DNA from: an uncultured Acetatifactor sp.
GTDB lineage: Bacteria; Bacillota; Clostridia; Lachnospirales; Lachnospiraceae
Assembly: GCA_910577035.1 (NCBI GenBank)
Contig: CAJTKW010000001.1
Coordinates: forward strand, 89,097 to 153,096
Length of the DNA: 64,000 nt
Reading direction: 5' to 3'
The notes under the pieces: generated by a model
Database searches by the model: none
What the model was told of the DNA's origin: nothing
Seen by the model: only the letters and a program-made list of their open reading frames with translations
Program-made: the position numbers and the translations under genes
In this document: piece by piece, positions 43,442 to 51,973 of the stretch
How the letters are laid out: every line of letters begins with the position of its first letter
Numbering within the stretch: the first letter of the stretch is position 1

Positions 43442-43774
43442 TTGCATACGGGACTAACTTCGGGAATTCACGACCGCAGGAAACAGCTACGTATGACACA
43501 AGATGAACTTGCCGAAAAAGTAGGCATCACACCGCAGACAGTCTCAACCGCTGAACTAGGCAAAAAGGCACTGCGCCCGGAAAATATCATCCGTATCTGT
43601 TCTGCACTGGAAGTCAGCACTGACTACCTGCTCCTGGGTAAAGTGAACGGCCACGACCATTCTGTCCTGTCTGCTAAAATTTCAGACCTTTTCCCTGCAC
43701 AATATCGGCATCTGGAAGATATTGTGAACAGCTTCCTTGCTGCGCTTGGAGAAAAGAACACTCAGGGAAGATAA
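43442..43774 (+). CDS. XRE-family HTH regulator
   Basis: 110 aa from TTG 43442 (AAAGG 6 nt upstream). Residues about 8-65 are a Cro/C1-type helix-turn-helix (RRKQLRMTQDELAEKVGITP, QTVSTAELGKKALRPENIIRIC as the next block). The C-terminal 40 residues are a likely dimerisation helix. Monocistronic. It could recognise the palindromic box shared by the promoters at 25980 and 57329, but nothing in the sequence proves it. Confidence 0.85.
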   Translation: MHTGLTSGIHDRRKQLRMTQDELAEKVGITPQTVSTAELGKKALRPENIIRICSALEVSTDYLLLGKVNGHDHSVLSAKISDLFPAQYRHLEDIVNSFLAALGEKNTQGR

Positions 43775-43797
43775 TTACAAAATCTCCCCTGTGGTTT

Positions 43798-44214
43798 CTA
43801 ACTGTTCCTGAATGCCGACATGGTATCTGCGATCATGGCCCATGTACCCTCGTCCATTTCATTTTGCCCTGCTTCCCGTTCAACATCATATCCCTGCTCC
43901 GATAACTCAGTGATTAGCTGTTCTTCCCTTATTGATTTCCCGTAACCTGTTCTATCTACGGTATTCTGTTTTCCATTATCCCTATTATGCAGAATTTCCA
44001 ATACAATCTTTTCTATGGCTGCCCTGTCTGCAGTTAATGGCAAAGAAATATCCGGCGCCTCCGGGCAGTTTACATAATGGAGAACAGCATTAACAATAAA
44101 CTGCGCCTTTCTGTGCGCTCCCTGTCTTTCCAGCAGGCGTATGACCGCGGCATGGGCAGGATCATTTTCATTGAACTTGATACTGAACCGCTCCCTGTTC
44201 TTCTTTCCGTCCAT
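43798..44214 (-). CDS. parR: ParR-like centromere-binding protein
   Basis: 138 aa from ATG 44214, five bases after the parM stop, with AGGTGAG just before. ERFSIKFNENDPAHAAVIRL and RKAQFIVNAVLHYVNC fit the ribbon-helix-helix N-terminus of plasmid StbB/ParR proteins; the C-terminus is acidic and would contact the ParM filament. Candidate binding sites are the 11-bp-phased TACGCAT repeats upstream of parM and at 4562-4625. Confidence 0.8.
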   Translation of the reverse strand: MDGKKNRERFSIKFNENDPAHAAVIRLLERQGAHRKAQFIVNAVLHYVNCPEAPDISLPLTADRAAIEKIVLEILHNRDNGKQNTVDRTGYGKSIREEQLITELSEQGYDVEREAGQNEMDEGTWAMIADTMSAFRNS

Positions 44215-44218
44215 AGGC

Positions 44219-45133
44219 TCACCTGTTCCTGGTTTCCATCTGATAGAGGAACTCGTACCCCTTCGCATTGGCATTGATATCCTCCACAAACAGGGCATTC
44301 TTTACCTTGCCTGAACTTTCGATCTGTTTCCGCAGCCGTGTTGCTCCACCGCCTACGAACACCACTTTGCCAGAGGATAAATCCAACATACGCTCCCTCA
44401 GCCCGTTGGCAAGGTCATTGACAAAATCCTGTGCCAGCTGCTCCACCAGGGAAACCACATCTGGAGAATATATGCCGGTTTTTCCCTCTAAGATACTGTC
44501 AATGTCCGTTTCATCCAGCAGGATGTCAAACTCCGAGTTTGCTTTTTTGCGTACCTGATTATAAAGCACAATCACTCCGTTTTCTAAGGAATCGCATACT
44601 GTCAGGTCTGCCCGTCCTGACCGCATCATCAGATAATCCGCCGTAAATCCTCCGATATCCACGATCAATACTTTGGGGCTGCCCATCAGCCTGTCCATCA
44701 TGGTCGCTGCTGCAGCATACGCCTGTGGATAACAGCGCACATCCTCAATATAAACAGTGTGAGTCCTGTCCCTATAAGTAAATCTTACCACACCACGATC
44801 CATAAAGTACCGGGTAAATGCCTTGTTCTGCGCCCCATAATGCGCCGGCGGGAGACCAACCGCAAGCTGGATACGCTGCGTATTCTCCCCGTATAGCCCT
44901 TTTGCCTGGAGCTCCTGCGCAATCCCGAACAGGGTGAGGATAAAGAAACGGTCGTCCTCTGTTTTGTCCCTCTTATACGGGATGCGCTGGTTTGACAGTA
45001 TATAATACCTGTTCTGATACACCAATATATCACTGCCAAAAGGCTTTGTGGTACTCTCTGCCAGTCCTGACACAAAGGGCGGGCGGCAGGCGGTTTTCAT
45101 CTGCTTGTTTCCGTGGTCGATCGCAATTAACAT
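44219..45133 (-). CDS. parM: ParM/StbA-type actin-like partition ATPase
   Basis: 304 aa with AGGAGG before the ATG. Actin-fold motifs: phosphate 1 IAIDHGNKQMK, phosphate 2 VLIVDIGGFTADYLMM and adenosine-binding VVFVGGGATRLR. These proteins form dynamic filaments that push plasmid copies apart. In an ICE this implies an extrachromosomal phase that must be stably inherited. TACGCAT repeats lie 38-55 bp upstream, where autoregulation would act. Confidence 0.88.
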   Translation of the reverse strand: MLIAIDHGNKQMKTACRPPFVSGLAESTTKPFGSDILVYQNRYYILSNQRIPYKRDKTEDDRFFILTLFGIAQELQAKGLYGENTQRIQLAVGLPPAHYGAQNKAFTRYFMDRGVVRFTYRDRTHTVYIEDVRCYPQAYAAAATMMDRLMGSPKVLIVDIGGFTADYLMMRSGRADLTVCDSLENGVIVLYNQVRKKANSEFDILLDETDIDSILEGKTGIYSPDVVSLVEQLAQDFVNDLANGLRERMLDLSSGKVVFVGGGATRLRKQIESSGKVKNALFVEDINANAKGYEFLYQMETRNR

Positions 45134-45170
45134 AGTTTGTTGCCTCCTTTTTGGTTTTATACATATCCTT

Positions 45171-45188
45171 TACGCATGGATTACGCAT
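45171..45188 (-). repeat. paired TACGCAT repeats upstream of parM
   Basis: TACGCAT at 45171 and 45182, 11 bp apart, in a context (TTACGCATGGATTACGCATT) nearly the same as 4565-4584. Upstream of parM, likely overlapping its promoter (TATAAA read minus at 45161-45156). A candidate ParR operator. Confidence 0.65.
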
Positions 45189-45241
45189 TTTTCAACAAAA
45201 AAACAGCGAACCACCATTCCGTGATCCGCCGTTTCTTTGTT

Positions 45242-45610
45242 TTAGCTATTTTGTTCTTCCTCATGATATTCTACAATGTACTGGCTTCCGTCTTCCTCCG
45301 TAACCACCGCAGGATACCGTACTTTGTTTCCTGCTAATACTAATGTATTAGCTGCAAAATCTGCAATTTCCCCAATGAAGTACATATCCCACTCAAGATT
45401 CTCGTTTTCTGTCAGAGTCTTGCACATTTCGTACACCGCATTATATACTTCATCAACCCGTTTGCTTTGTCTGTCGCTCAACTCTACCTCTTTATCCGTC
45501 TCAAATGAACTTCCACATTCAGGACAAATGGTGAAGCTGCCCTCATTGTTCCCATAGATTTTTTCAAGGAAAAACTCATGCCCGCAGTTCAAACATTTTA
45601 TGATATTCAT
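45242..45610 (-). CDS. zinc-ribbon protein of unknown function
   Basis: 122 aa with GGAGGTGG before the ATG. N-terminal zinc ribbon CLNCGHEF ... CPECGSSF (residues about 6-35), then a helical domain and an acidic tail (EYHEEEQNS). No family name recognised. Sits between parM and the hypothetical gene at 46309, same strand. Confidence 0.55.
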   Translation of the reverse strand: MNIIKCLNCGHEFFLEKIYGNNEGSFTICPECGSSFETDKEVELSDRQSKRVDEVYNAVYEMCKTLTENENLEWDMYFIGEIADFAANTLVLAGNKVRYPAVVTEEDGSQYIVEYHEEEQNS

Positions 45611-45685
45611 TTGTCTTTTCCACCTCCTTATCTTTTCTGATTTGCCATTCCGTGAAATATGCCTGTATGCAGCCTGTATTGGATA

Positions 45686-46309
45686 TCAGGTATGCATACC
45701 AAAATATGCCTTTTGCATATCCTCCATCCCATGCAGGATGATCCCTCCGCAGATTCCGGTTCCGCCGATACGCTCTTCCCGAAAGAAAAAGCTGTATGGA
45801 GCGTAACTGTCATCCACGATCCGTATCTTCACTGCATCCGGCCACTGAAAATGACGGTCCAAAAACTTCCCAAGTTTTCTGCGAAGTCCCTTCATCTGGG
45901 CTATCTTTTCCAGATTGCTCCTGCTGCCAAATTCTATGACCGGCCTGCGGCGTTCCGGGAGGGAAAGCCGACAGCAGCTTTTCCCATCCTCACGGATACT
46001 TTCATCAACACAATCCAGGAAATCCTGATAGGTGATAGAAAGTCTCTCCAAACACCCTATCAGCTCATCTCCGCTGCTGTTAAGCCAGGTAACCTCGATT
46101 TGCAGGACATCTTCTCCTTCCGGATTTTTATGCAGATACATCCGCAAATAGGAATAGCCGTCAGCACTGAGAAGTTTCTGTTTTGCCTTCAGGCCATCCA
46201 GCTCCCTGCGCCATATCACAAACTGCCTCGATCTTCCATATTTTCTGGAATAGGTCCTCAATGAAATGAAATCCCCGTCCGCAGAAATCTTTATCATGAT
46301 CCGTTCCAT
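45686..46309 (-). CDS. hypothetical protein preceding pcfJ
   Basis: 207 aa (AAAGGAG before the ATG, with a second Met at codon 5). Basic, with FISLRTYSRKYGRSRQFVIW and a C-terminus FREERIGGTGICGGIILHGM. No motif recognised. It follows the PcfJ-like gene by 18 bp in the same operon, so it may share its role. Confidence 0.5.
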   Translation of the reverse strand: MERIMIKISADGDFISLRTYSRKYGRSRQFVIWRRELDGLKAKQKLLSADGYSYLRMYLHKNPEGEDVLQIEVTWLNSSGDELIGCLERLSITYQDFLDCVDESIREDGKSCCRLSLPERRRPVIEFGSRSNLEKIAQMKGLRRKLGKFLDRHFQWPDAVKIRIVDDSYAPYSFFFREERIGGTGICGGIILHGMEDMQKAYFGMHT

Positions 46310-46327
46310 ACTCTGCCCTCTCCTTTC

Positions 46328-48505
46328 TTATGCCGCCTCCATCAGATCCTCTGTCAGGACATCCACTAACAGCCGTCCTGCCAGCTCCCCGGTATTGATG
46401 ACAAGCTGCTTTTCCCTCATTTCCGCAAATTCCTGCTCCCGCAGGCTGTGGCTGATCTCTGCAAGTTCTTTTTCCTCTCTGGTAATCCGCTTTGACACTT
46501 CTTTCTGCCATTTTTTTAAGAACTTTGTGGCATCTTTAATGTCCGCTTCCTGCCGGTCGTACATGGTACGCTTTTGGCGTACTGTCCCGTCAGGCTCAAT
46601 CTCCAGAGTATAATAGGCTTTCTCCGGGTTGGCGCTGCGGCGGAGAAACAGGACATAGCTTTCCCTGCGCTCGATACGCTCCCAATAACGGTCGCTGCTC
46701 CCTACACAGTGATGGAGGTTCTCACCTTCCTGCAGTATGTCTTCAATACAGCGCGGGCTTACCACCAAATAATTTTTATCGCTGTACTCATAAATATCCT
46801 TGATGGATTCATAGATCTGCTCCACATGGGGGTAATTTTTCAGGATTTCACCTGCCTTTATCACCAGTGATTTGCTGTGGCACCTCTCTACCAGCTCGTC
46901 ATGCCGCTTACGCAGCTTGTTTACCCGGTAGATAATGGCATCCTGCGTATCCATGTGGAAACGCTCCGCCATTGCCAGATAGTCGCTCCATGTTGTCAGG
47001 ACCTCCCTGCTTTTCATGCCGTTCTCTTTCATCTGCCGTCTTACATAATTATAAATCTGCACCATGCTCATACGGTTACTGATGAATTTCAAATCTTCTG
47101 CTGTGATATCCTCCTGACAAAACCAGCTGATTACATGGTCGGGCAGCAGCTTTCCCGTTGCTTTCTCATACTGCAGCCATTTCAGGAACTGACTGCCGCC
47201 ATTACACTTTCGCAGTCTTGCCAGTTCCTGGGAATCTATGCCCAGCAGTTTCTTTAAGTCGCCAAACAGACGGTTCTTAAAACAGCCCTCAATGGAACAC
47301 CTGCCGTACATACATTCCATTGCCAGAGTGCCAAGCCCCGCTTTTGCCAGACGTTCCAGTTCCGGGATGTTCTGCCACTTCGCCAGATATTTTTCCGGGT
47401 CTATTTTTTCCATCATGGAAGCCATTTCCACCAGGCCAGTCTTACGCAGTTCCTTTTTCGCAAGATCCGGCAGGGTGCGTCCATATATACGCCCTTCATA
47501 AGTCGGGGAATAGTAATAATAGTAATAGAATGATTTTGTATAGCGCTGCCCAAGACTGGTTTTAATCCATCTTGTTTCCGTATTCTTATACTCGCCCCAC
47601 GAATAAGCGCGTAATTCATACCCATCCTTGTCCAGGATAACACGCCGGACCTCTGAGAACTGGCACTTTGTATTATGGTAATCTTCCCGTTTGTAAAACC
47701 TGCTCCCTTCAAAGCCGCGAATCATCACGCCATCCTCACAGCGCTGCAGCAGATACATATGTGCCGTATCCGTCCTCACAACGCCTGCAGCCTTGCCCTC
47801 GGACTTATAGGTAATCTTATGGCGGCAGCAGGGACAGGTTGCCTCTTTGTTGTGTTTCGGATGTTTGATCGGAACCTGCTTTTCACAATAGGTACAATAG
47901 CCCTCTGTAACCCCTCTGCGGTCATAGCGGTAAAAAACGTAATTCTCCGGAATCCCGACTTTTAACACCCATTTCTCCCAGTCCTTGGGAAGCTCCGGGG
48001 TCTGTTCCATATCCAAATCCCACGGGTCAGTCTCCCGTCTGTGGCGCTTTTTCAGTTCATCCGCCCTGATCTGGAGCTGGTACTCCAAAATCCCTTTGTA
48101 TCCTCCATTGGATACACCAAGGTATCTCCTGATGGTCCGGGCGCCCTCCGAATTAATCCACTTCTTTCCGGAATAAGTGACATACCCCGGCCACGGAATC
48201 ATATCCAGCTTTGCCGTCAGCCACTTTTTCATCCCTCTGTCATAAGTCAGGAATTCGCCTGTCTGATTGTTAATATATAATTCATAGGCAGGCATGGCTG
48301 ACTCCATCCGCATATATTCCGGCAGGAAAAAAGCCACCTTCAGGATTCCTTTTAATACCTGGCAGCGCATATAAAGCCCATAGGTATAGCTTTTTCTCGT
48401 ATTGTAATATGACACTTCCCTTTTCACGGTATCATTTGCCGCCATCCGCATCATTTTTGGGGTAGCCTTTAATGTCCGTAATTTTAACAGCTCTCCTTTT
48501 TTCAT
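46328..48505 (-). CDS. pcfJ: PcfJ-like protein
   Basis: 725 aa. Long basic protein with a zinc ribbon around residues 203-230 (CTYCEKQVPI...CPCCRHKITY) and the PcfJ C-terminal block (EDILQEGENLHHCVGSSDRYW...YTLEIEPDGTVRQKRT; spans about 600-670). PcfJ proteins occur in pheromone-responsive and other conjugative elements of Firmicutes, usually with PcfK; function unknown. Overlaps the upstream gene by 4 nt (ATGA). Confidence 0.8.
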   Translation of the reverse strand: MKKGELLKLRTLKATPKMMRMAANDTVKREVSYYNTRKSYTYGLYMRCQVLKGILKVAFFLPEYMRMESAMPAYELYINNQTGEFLTYDRGMKKWLTAKLDMIPWPGYVTYSGKKWINSEGARTIRRYLGVSNGGYKGILEYQLQIRADELKKRHRRETDPWDLDMEQTPELPKDWEKWVLKVGIPENYVFYRYDRRGVTEGYCTYCEKQVPIKHPKHNKEATCPCCRHKITYKSEGKAAGVVRTDTAHMYLLQRCEDGVMIRGFEGSRFYKREDYHNTKCQFSEVRRVILDKDGYELRAYSWGEYKNTETRWIKTSLGQRYTKSFYYYYYYSPTYEGRIYGRTLPDLAKKELRKTGLVEMASMMEKIDPEKYLAKWQNIPELERLAKAGLGTLAMECMYGRCSIEGCFKNRLFGDLKKLLGIDSQELARLRKCNGGSQFLKWLQYEKATGKLLPDHVISWFCQEDITAEDLKFISNRMSMVQIYNYVRRQMKENGMKSREVLTTWSDYLAMAERFHMDTQDAIIYRVNKLRKRHDELVERCHSKSLVIKAGEILKNYPHVEQIYESIKDIYEYSDKNYLVVSPRCIEDILQEGENLHHCVGSSDRYWERIERRESYVLFLRRSANPEKAYYTLEIEPDGTVRQKRTMYDRQEADIKDATKFLKKWQKEVSKRITREEKELAEISHSLREQEFAEMREKQLVINTGELAGRLLVDVLTEDLMEAA

Positions 48506-49050
48506 AATAATATAACCTGCCTTTCTTTTAAGTTTGCATCATACCATTTACCCGCCATGATATTTGTGCCATCCACACAGATCAGTGCAACCTGTTCCAC
48601 TATTCCTGTCTCCGGATTTTCCCTGGCCAGTGCCAGAATGTCTCCCATCTCTCCCTTTGCCACGGGGTCCATGCCCCTTACGACTGCATATCCGCCGTGT
48701 GCCTCCGCCCGGTCTTTCTTTACATGGCAGCTCCACTCCCGCAGGGGATGGTCCGCCATAAAGGCCAGACCATGCAGGAAAAACTCCCTCCGGGTTAATT
48801 TTTTTAAGACAGTCAGCTCCGTGCAGGAAATTTTTGAGTCAACATCATCCTCGTCAATATCCCCGCCTGCGCTGACAATACAATACTCTGAACTCCCCAT
48901 ATCCGGATAATAGGTAAGGCAGTCCAGCGGATTTTCAGCACAATGGAATCCGTTCTGTCTGCAGTTTGCTTTGTCTGTGCGGTTCAAGCCCATTTTGAAC
49001 TTGTATTCCAGACAGATAAGCCCCTGCTCAAACGCCTTATAAGCAATCAT
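48502..49050 (-). CDS. DUF7666-like protein
   Basis: 182 aa (AAGGAGGG before ATG). IAYKAFEQGLICLEYKFKMG and NGFHCAENPLDCLTYYPDMG are typical of a phage and ICE family I recall as DUF7666, thought to be a beta-rich sensor-like protein. No catalytic site visible. Coupled to pcfJ. Confidence 0.62.
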   Translation of the reverse strand: MIAYKAFEQGLICLEYKFKMGLNRTDKANCRQNGFHCAENPLDCLTYYPDMGSSEYCIVSAGGDIDEDDVDSKISCTELTVLKKLTRREFFLHGLAFMADHPLREWSCHVKKDRAEAHGGYAVVRGMDPVAKGEMGDILALARENPETGIVEQVALICVDGTNIMAGKWYDANLKERQVILL

Positions 49051-49060
49051 TTTTCCCTCC

Positions 49061-50086
49061 TTAACTTGCCTGGTTTCCCTGCGACATCATATCCATCAGG
49101 GATATCTGCCCTGTCACCTGTACATTCTCCGTCTTTTTCTCCTGTTCCGGTTTCTTTTCCGGAACCTTGGCTTTTTTCTCCTTTTTTTCTGCTTTCTTTT
49201 TGGCTGTGGGCTTATAACCTGTTTTTCCCACATAAGGCTTGGGGACAAATTTTTCTTCTTCATCCTCGTCCTCTTTGGCAAGGGAATTCCTGAAATAATC
49301 TTCCGCCCACTGGTAGCACAGACCGTCAGGAATATCGCTCCCATAACCCTGCTGCCCTGTTTCGAGTCTGACATCATTGGCTTTCATCTCATCCTGGACA
49401 TAATCCCATGCCTTCCGGTTAATATACTGGAAACAATGAACCATGCTTTTTCGGGGTTCCATCACCATGCGGGCAAATTCGGGATCTTCCAGGCAGAGCG
49501 TCTGGATATATTCCGCCACACAGTCTTTCATATTGCGCCGCGTGAGCTTTTCCGTATCGGCGCTGATCCGCTCCATGGACTTTTTCACAAGCTCTTCCTC
49601 GCTCATACCGTCAAGCGCTTCTTTTTGTTTCTGCAGGGCATCCTTTTTCTGCTGCTGCCTTGCCTCCCACTGCGCTTTCCGCTCTGCCTCTGCCGCCTCG
49701 TGCTTTGCCCGCCTGGTTTCTTCGTCTTCTTCCTGCGGCTGTTCCTCCGTCTGGTTGTCTTCCGCAGTATCCTCTCCTTCAGGCTCTTCCGCAGATTCTG
49801 CTGTTTCTTCCTCCACAGGCTCCGCTGACGGCGCAATCATATCTTCTGCCATAGGTTCCCCGGCAAACCCGGCTGTTTCTTCTACCGCAGGTTCTTCATA
49901 TACGGCATCTTCCGTCGGCATTCCTTCTGCCATCCCTGCAACCTCCGCAGGAATTGCATATACCTGTTCCGGCGGAACCGGAAGGGTATCCATCTCCTGT
50001 ACTGCTGCCTGATTATCAAATGGGGTTCCCATTACAGCATACTGCCATCCTCCGGCTGCCATATTGTTCTGATTCATCTCACTCAT
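49061..50086 (-). CDS. pcfK: PcfK-like protein (family includes AcrIIA9)
   Basis: 341 aa from ATG 50086 (GAGAGGAAAT upstream); the frame opens ten codons earlier without a ribosome site. N-terminal 150 residues are acidic, Pro/Glu-rich and disordered, then a charged helix (ETRRAKHEAAEAERKAQWEA). The PcfK domain spans about 170-270 (SMERISADTEKLTRRNMKDC, VHCFQYINRKAWDYVQDEMK). The C-terminus is Lys/Glu-rich. The same family includes the AcrIIA9 Cas9 inhibitors, so an anti-CRISPR side role is possible but not shown. Confidence 0.78.
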   Translation of the reverse strand: MSEMNQNNMAAGGWQYAVMGTPFDNQAAVQEMDTLPVPPEQVYAIPAEVAGMAEGMPTEDAVYEEPAVEETAGFAGEPMAEDMIAPSAEPVEEETAESAEEPEGEDTAEDNQTEEQPQEEDEETRRAKHEAAEAERKAQWEARQQQKKDALQKQKEALDGMSEEELVKKSMERISADTEKLTRRNMKDCVAEYIQTLCLEDPEFARMVMEPRKSMVHCFQYINRKAWDYVQDEMKANDVRLETGQQGYGSDIPDGLCYQWAEDYFRNSLAKEDEDEEEKFVPKPYVGKTGYKPTAKKKAEKKEKKAKVPEKKPEQEKKTENVQVTGQISLMDMMSQGNQAS

Positions 50087-50194
50087 ATTTCCTCTCTTTC
50101 CGCGCAAAAAAGACACGGCACCGGAATATTTTCCCGAACCATGCCCTTATTTGCCGCTCTGGCGCCGCCCTGTAATCTTATCAAAGCGGCAGGT

Positions 50195-51931
50195 TTACTT
50201 GTTCTTCATTGGTTTTGCCAGAAACGGGGAAAACCGTACCGGCACAAACTGAGGGGAATCCACATAATAGTAATCCCTTTTCTCCTCATCATACAGCTCT
50301 ATAACATCAGAGGGAGAAATCGGTCTCCCCTGATAGTGCTGCAGATTTTTTTCGCTGCTGAAATCATGAAACAGCCGCCCTAACAGTTCTTTGTCCGTCA
50401 TCACGACAGGACAGAATATCTTTTCGTCATACACCAGCCGGTATTTCCCGGCCGGGGGCTGTTCAAACCCTGCCTTATACATCCATTGTATTCCCTTGAA
50501 CGCAAAGGCAATGGTCCTTTCCTCCTCCGAGAAGTCCAGCTGATAGATGCGGACTCCCTGTGTCCTGCGCTGTGCATCCAGTAGGGCTTTTAGCGCAGCC
50601 TTACCATCTTTGCAGAATATCTGATACTCGTTTTCCGTAAGCCCTAAAAACCCTGACGGGCTCCCTGCCTGCTGTCCGCCGGAATGCCACTGCTCTATAC
50701 AGTTATCGACAGATTCCATATCACACAGACCATTCAGGTAACTCTGCTTAAAATCCATGCCCTCCTTTTCCTTATTTTTCCGCAGTGCGAGCTGCCAGTC
50801 ATCCACCCCTTTGTAATTGGGGTTCCATGTCAGCCGCCTGCATTCCATGCCATACTTTTTTGCCAGCAGGTATATTTTTGAGCTGCCTTTCTCCGTCATC
50901 TCATTGCTGTACTTATCCATATCATGGGCCTCTATGATAAGCTCCGTCCCATTCTGTGCCAGCAGTGCAAACAGCGGATCAAGCTGCTGTACATTGTTTG
51001 CCCCCGCAATCGCCGCAAAAGAGCGGTTCATCAGCGAGTTTGCAATATCTGCTTTTAGCAGCCCTTCCGTTACATAAATTGTCCGCGAAAAGGGATTTCC
51101 CACAAAATGGACCGGACTGCCGGATGTCACACCCATTGGTTTACCGGAGGATGACAGCCACAGATATTTCGTTCCCTGCTTTTCCGGAGGATCATCTTTG
51201 TTCCTAATAGGCGTATCCAGCATAATCTGGGCGCCCCTTATCAAGCCGTCAATACCGACTGCCGGAATCAGGATGCCAGACATCCTGCTGCTGAATTTTA
51301 CCGTCCACTCTCCTTTGTCCGTCTGATAGAAGCCCGGCACCCCCTGAACCACACAACCCTGCTTCATCAGCCGCTCCGTCAGGGAACGGCACAAAAAATA
51401 TGGCGGTGTACTCTTAAATCCAAAACAGCTAATCTGCTCATCCGTCAGGCCTCTTTTGTCTGACCGCAGATGTTCCCTGTGCGCAGGCTTTAAGGTCAGC
51501 ATCCCGAACAGCATGGAAAATGTCTGGTGAATATCCTGTGCGCTTGCCCGTTCGGATTGTGCAACTTCCTTTTGTTCATTTTGCAGGGGATAGGTGCCGG
51601 CGCCGACAGAACTGCCTGTCTGCGCCCTTTCGCTTTCCCCATATCCCCAGCCAGTGTCTCCTGCCTGCAGCGCATCACAGATTTCTCGATAGGCATCGGA
51701 ATTTGTGGTGTTATGGTATTTTGCATACAAAGCCAGCATTCCGCCATGTTCATCACAATAGTTGCATCTCCAGACATTTTTTGTAAAGTTCACATTCATC
51801 TTTCCCCGGCAGTCCCCGCAGAACGGGCAGTCTGTATAAACACTGCCCGCCTGCCGGCGCCGTATCCTCAAATGCAGCAATTCCACCACATCCATGATCC
51901 CAAATGGAAAATTCTGTGGATATGAGGTCAC
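50195..51931 (-). CDS. CHC2 zinc-finger / TOPRIM DNA primase
   Basis: 578 aa from GTG 51931 (AGGAGG 8 nt upstream; a GTG three codons earlier overlaps the site). The N-terminal CHC2-type zinc finger is CPFCGD ... WRCNYCDEHGG (residues about 33-65). A TOPRIM-like region follows around 280-350 (IYVTEGLLKADIANSLMNRS, ELIIEAHDMDKYSN). It would prime replication of transferred single strands or of the excised circle. The last 190 residues are unassigned. Confidence 0.82.
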   Translation of the reverse strand: MTSYPQNFPFGIMDVVELLHLRIRRRQAGSVYTDCPFCGDCRGKMNVNFTKNVWRCNYCDEHGGMLALYAKYHNTTNSDAYREICDALQAGDTGWGYGESERAQTGSSVGAGTYPLQNEQKEVAQSERASAQDIHQTFSMLFGMLTLKPAHREHLRSDKRGLTDEQISCFGFKSTPPYFLCRSLTERLMKQGCVVQGVPGFYQTDKGEWTVKFSSRMSGILIPAVGIDGLIRGAQIMLDTPIRNKDDPPEKQGTKYLWLSSSGKPMGVTSGSPVHFVGNPFSRTIYVTEGLLKADIANSLMNRSFAAIAGANNVQQLDPLFALLAQNGTELIIEAHDMDKYSNEMTEKGSSKIYLLAKKYGMECRRLTWNPNYKGVDDWQLALRKNKEKEGMDFKQSYLNGLCDMESVDNCIEQWHSGGQQAGSPSGFLGLTENEYQIFCKDGKAALKALLDAQRRTQGVRIYQLDFSEEERTIAFAFKGIQWMYKAGFEQPPAGKYRLVYDEKIFCPVVMTDKELLGRLFHDFSSEKNLQHYQGRPISPSDVIELYDEEKRDYYYVDSPQFVPVRFSPFLAKPMKNK

Positions 51932-51973
51932 TACCAGCACCTCCTTCCCCTGCCATATTCAGGATTTCTCCCA

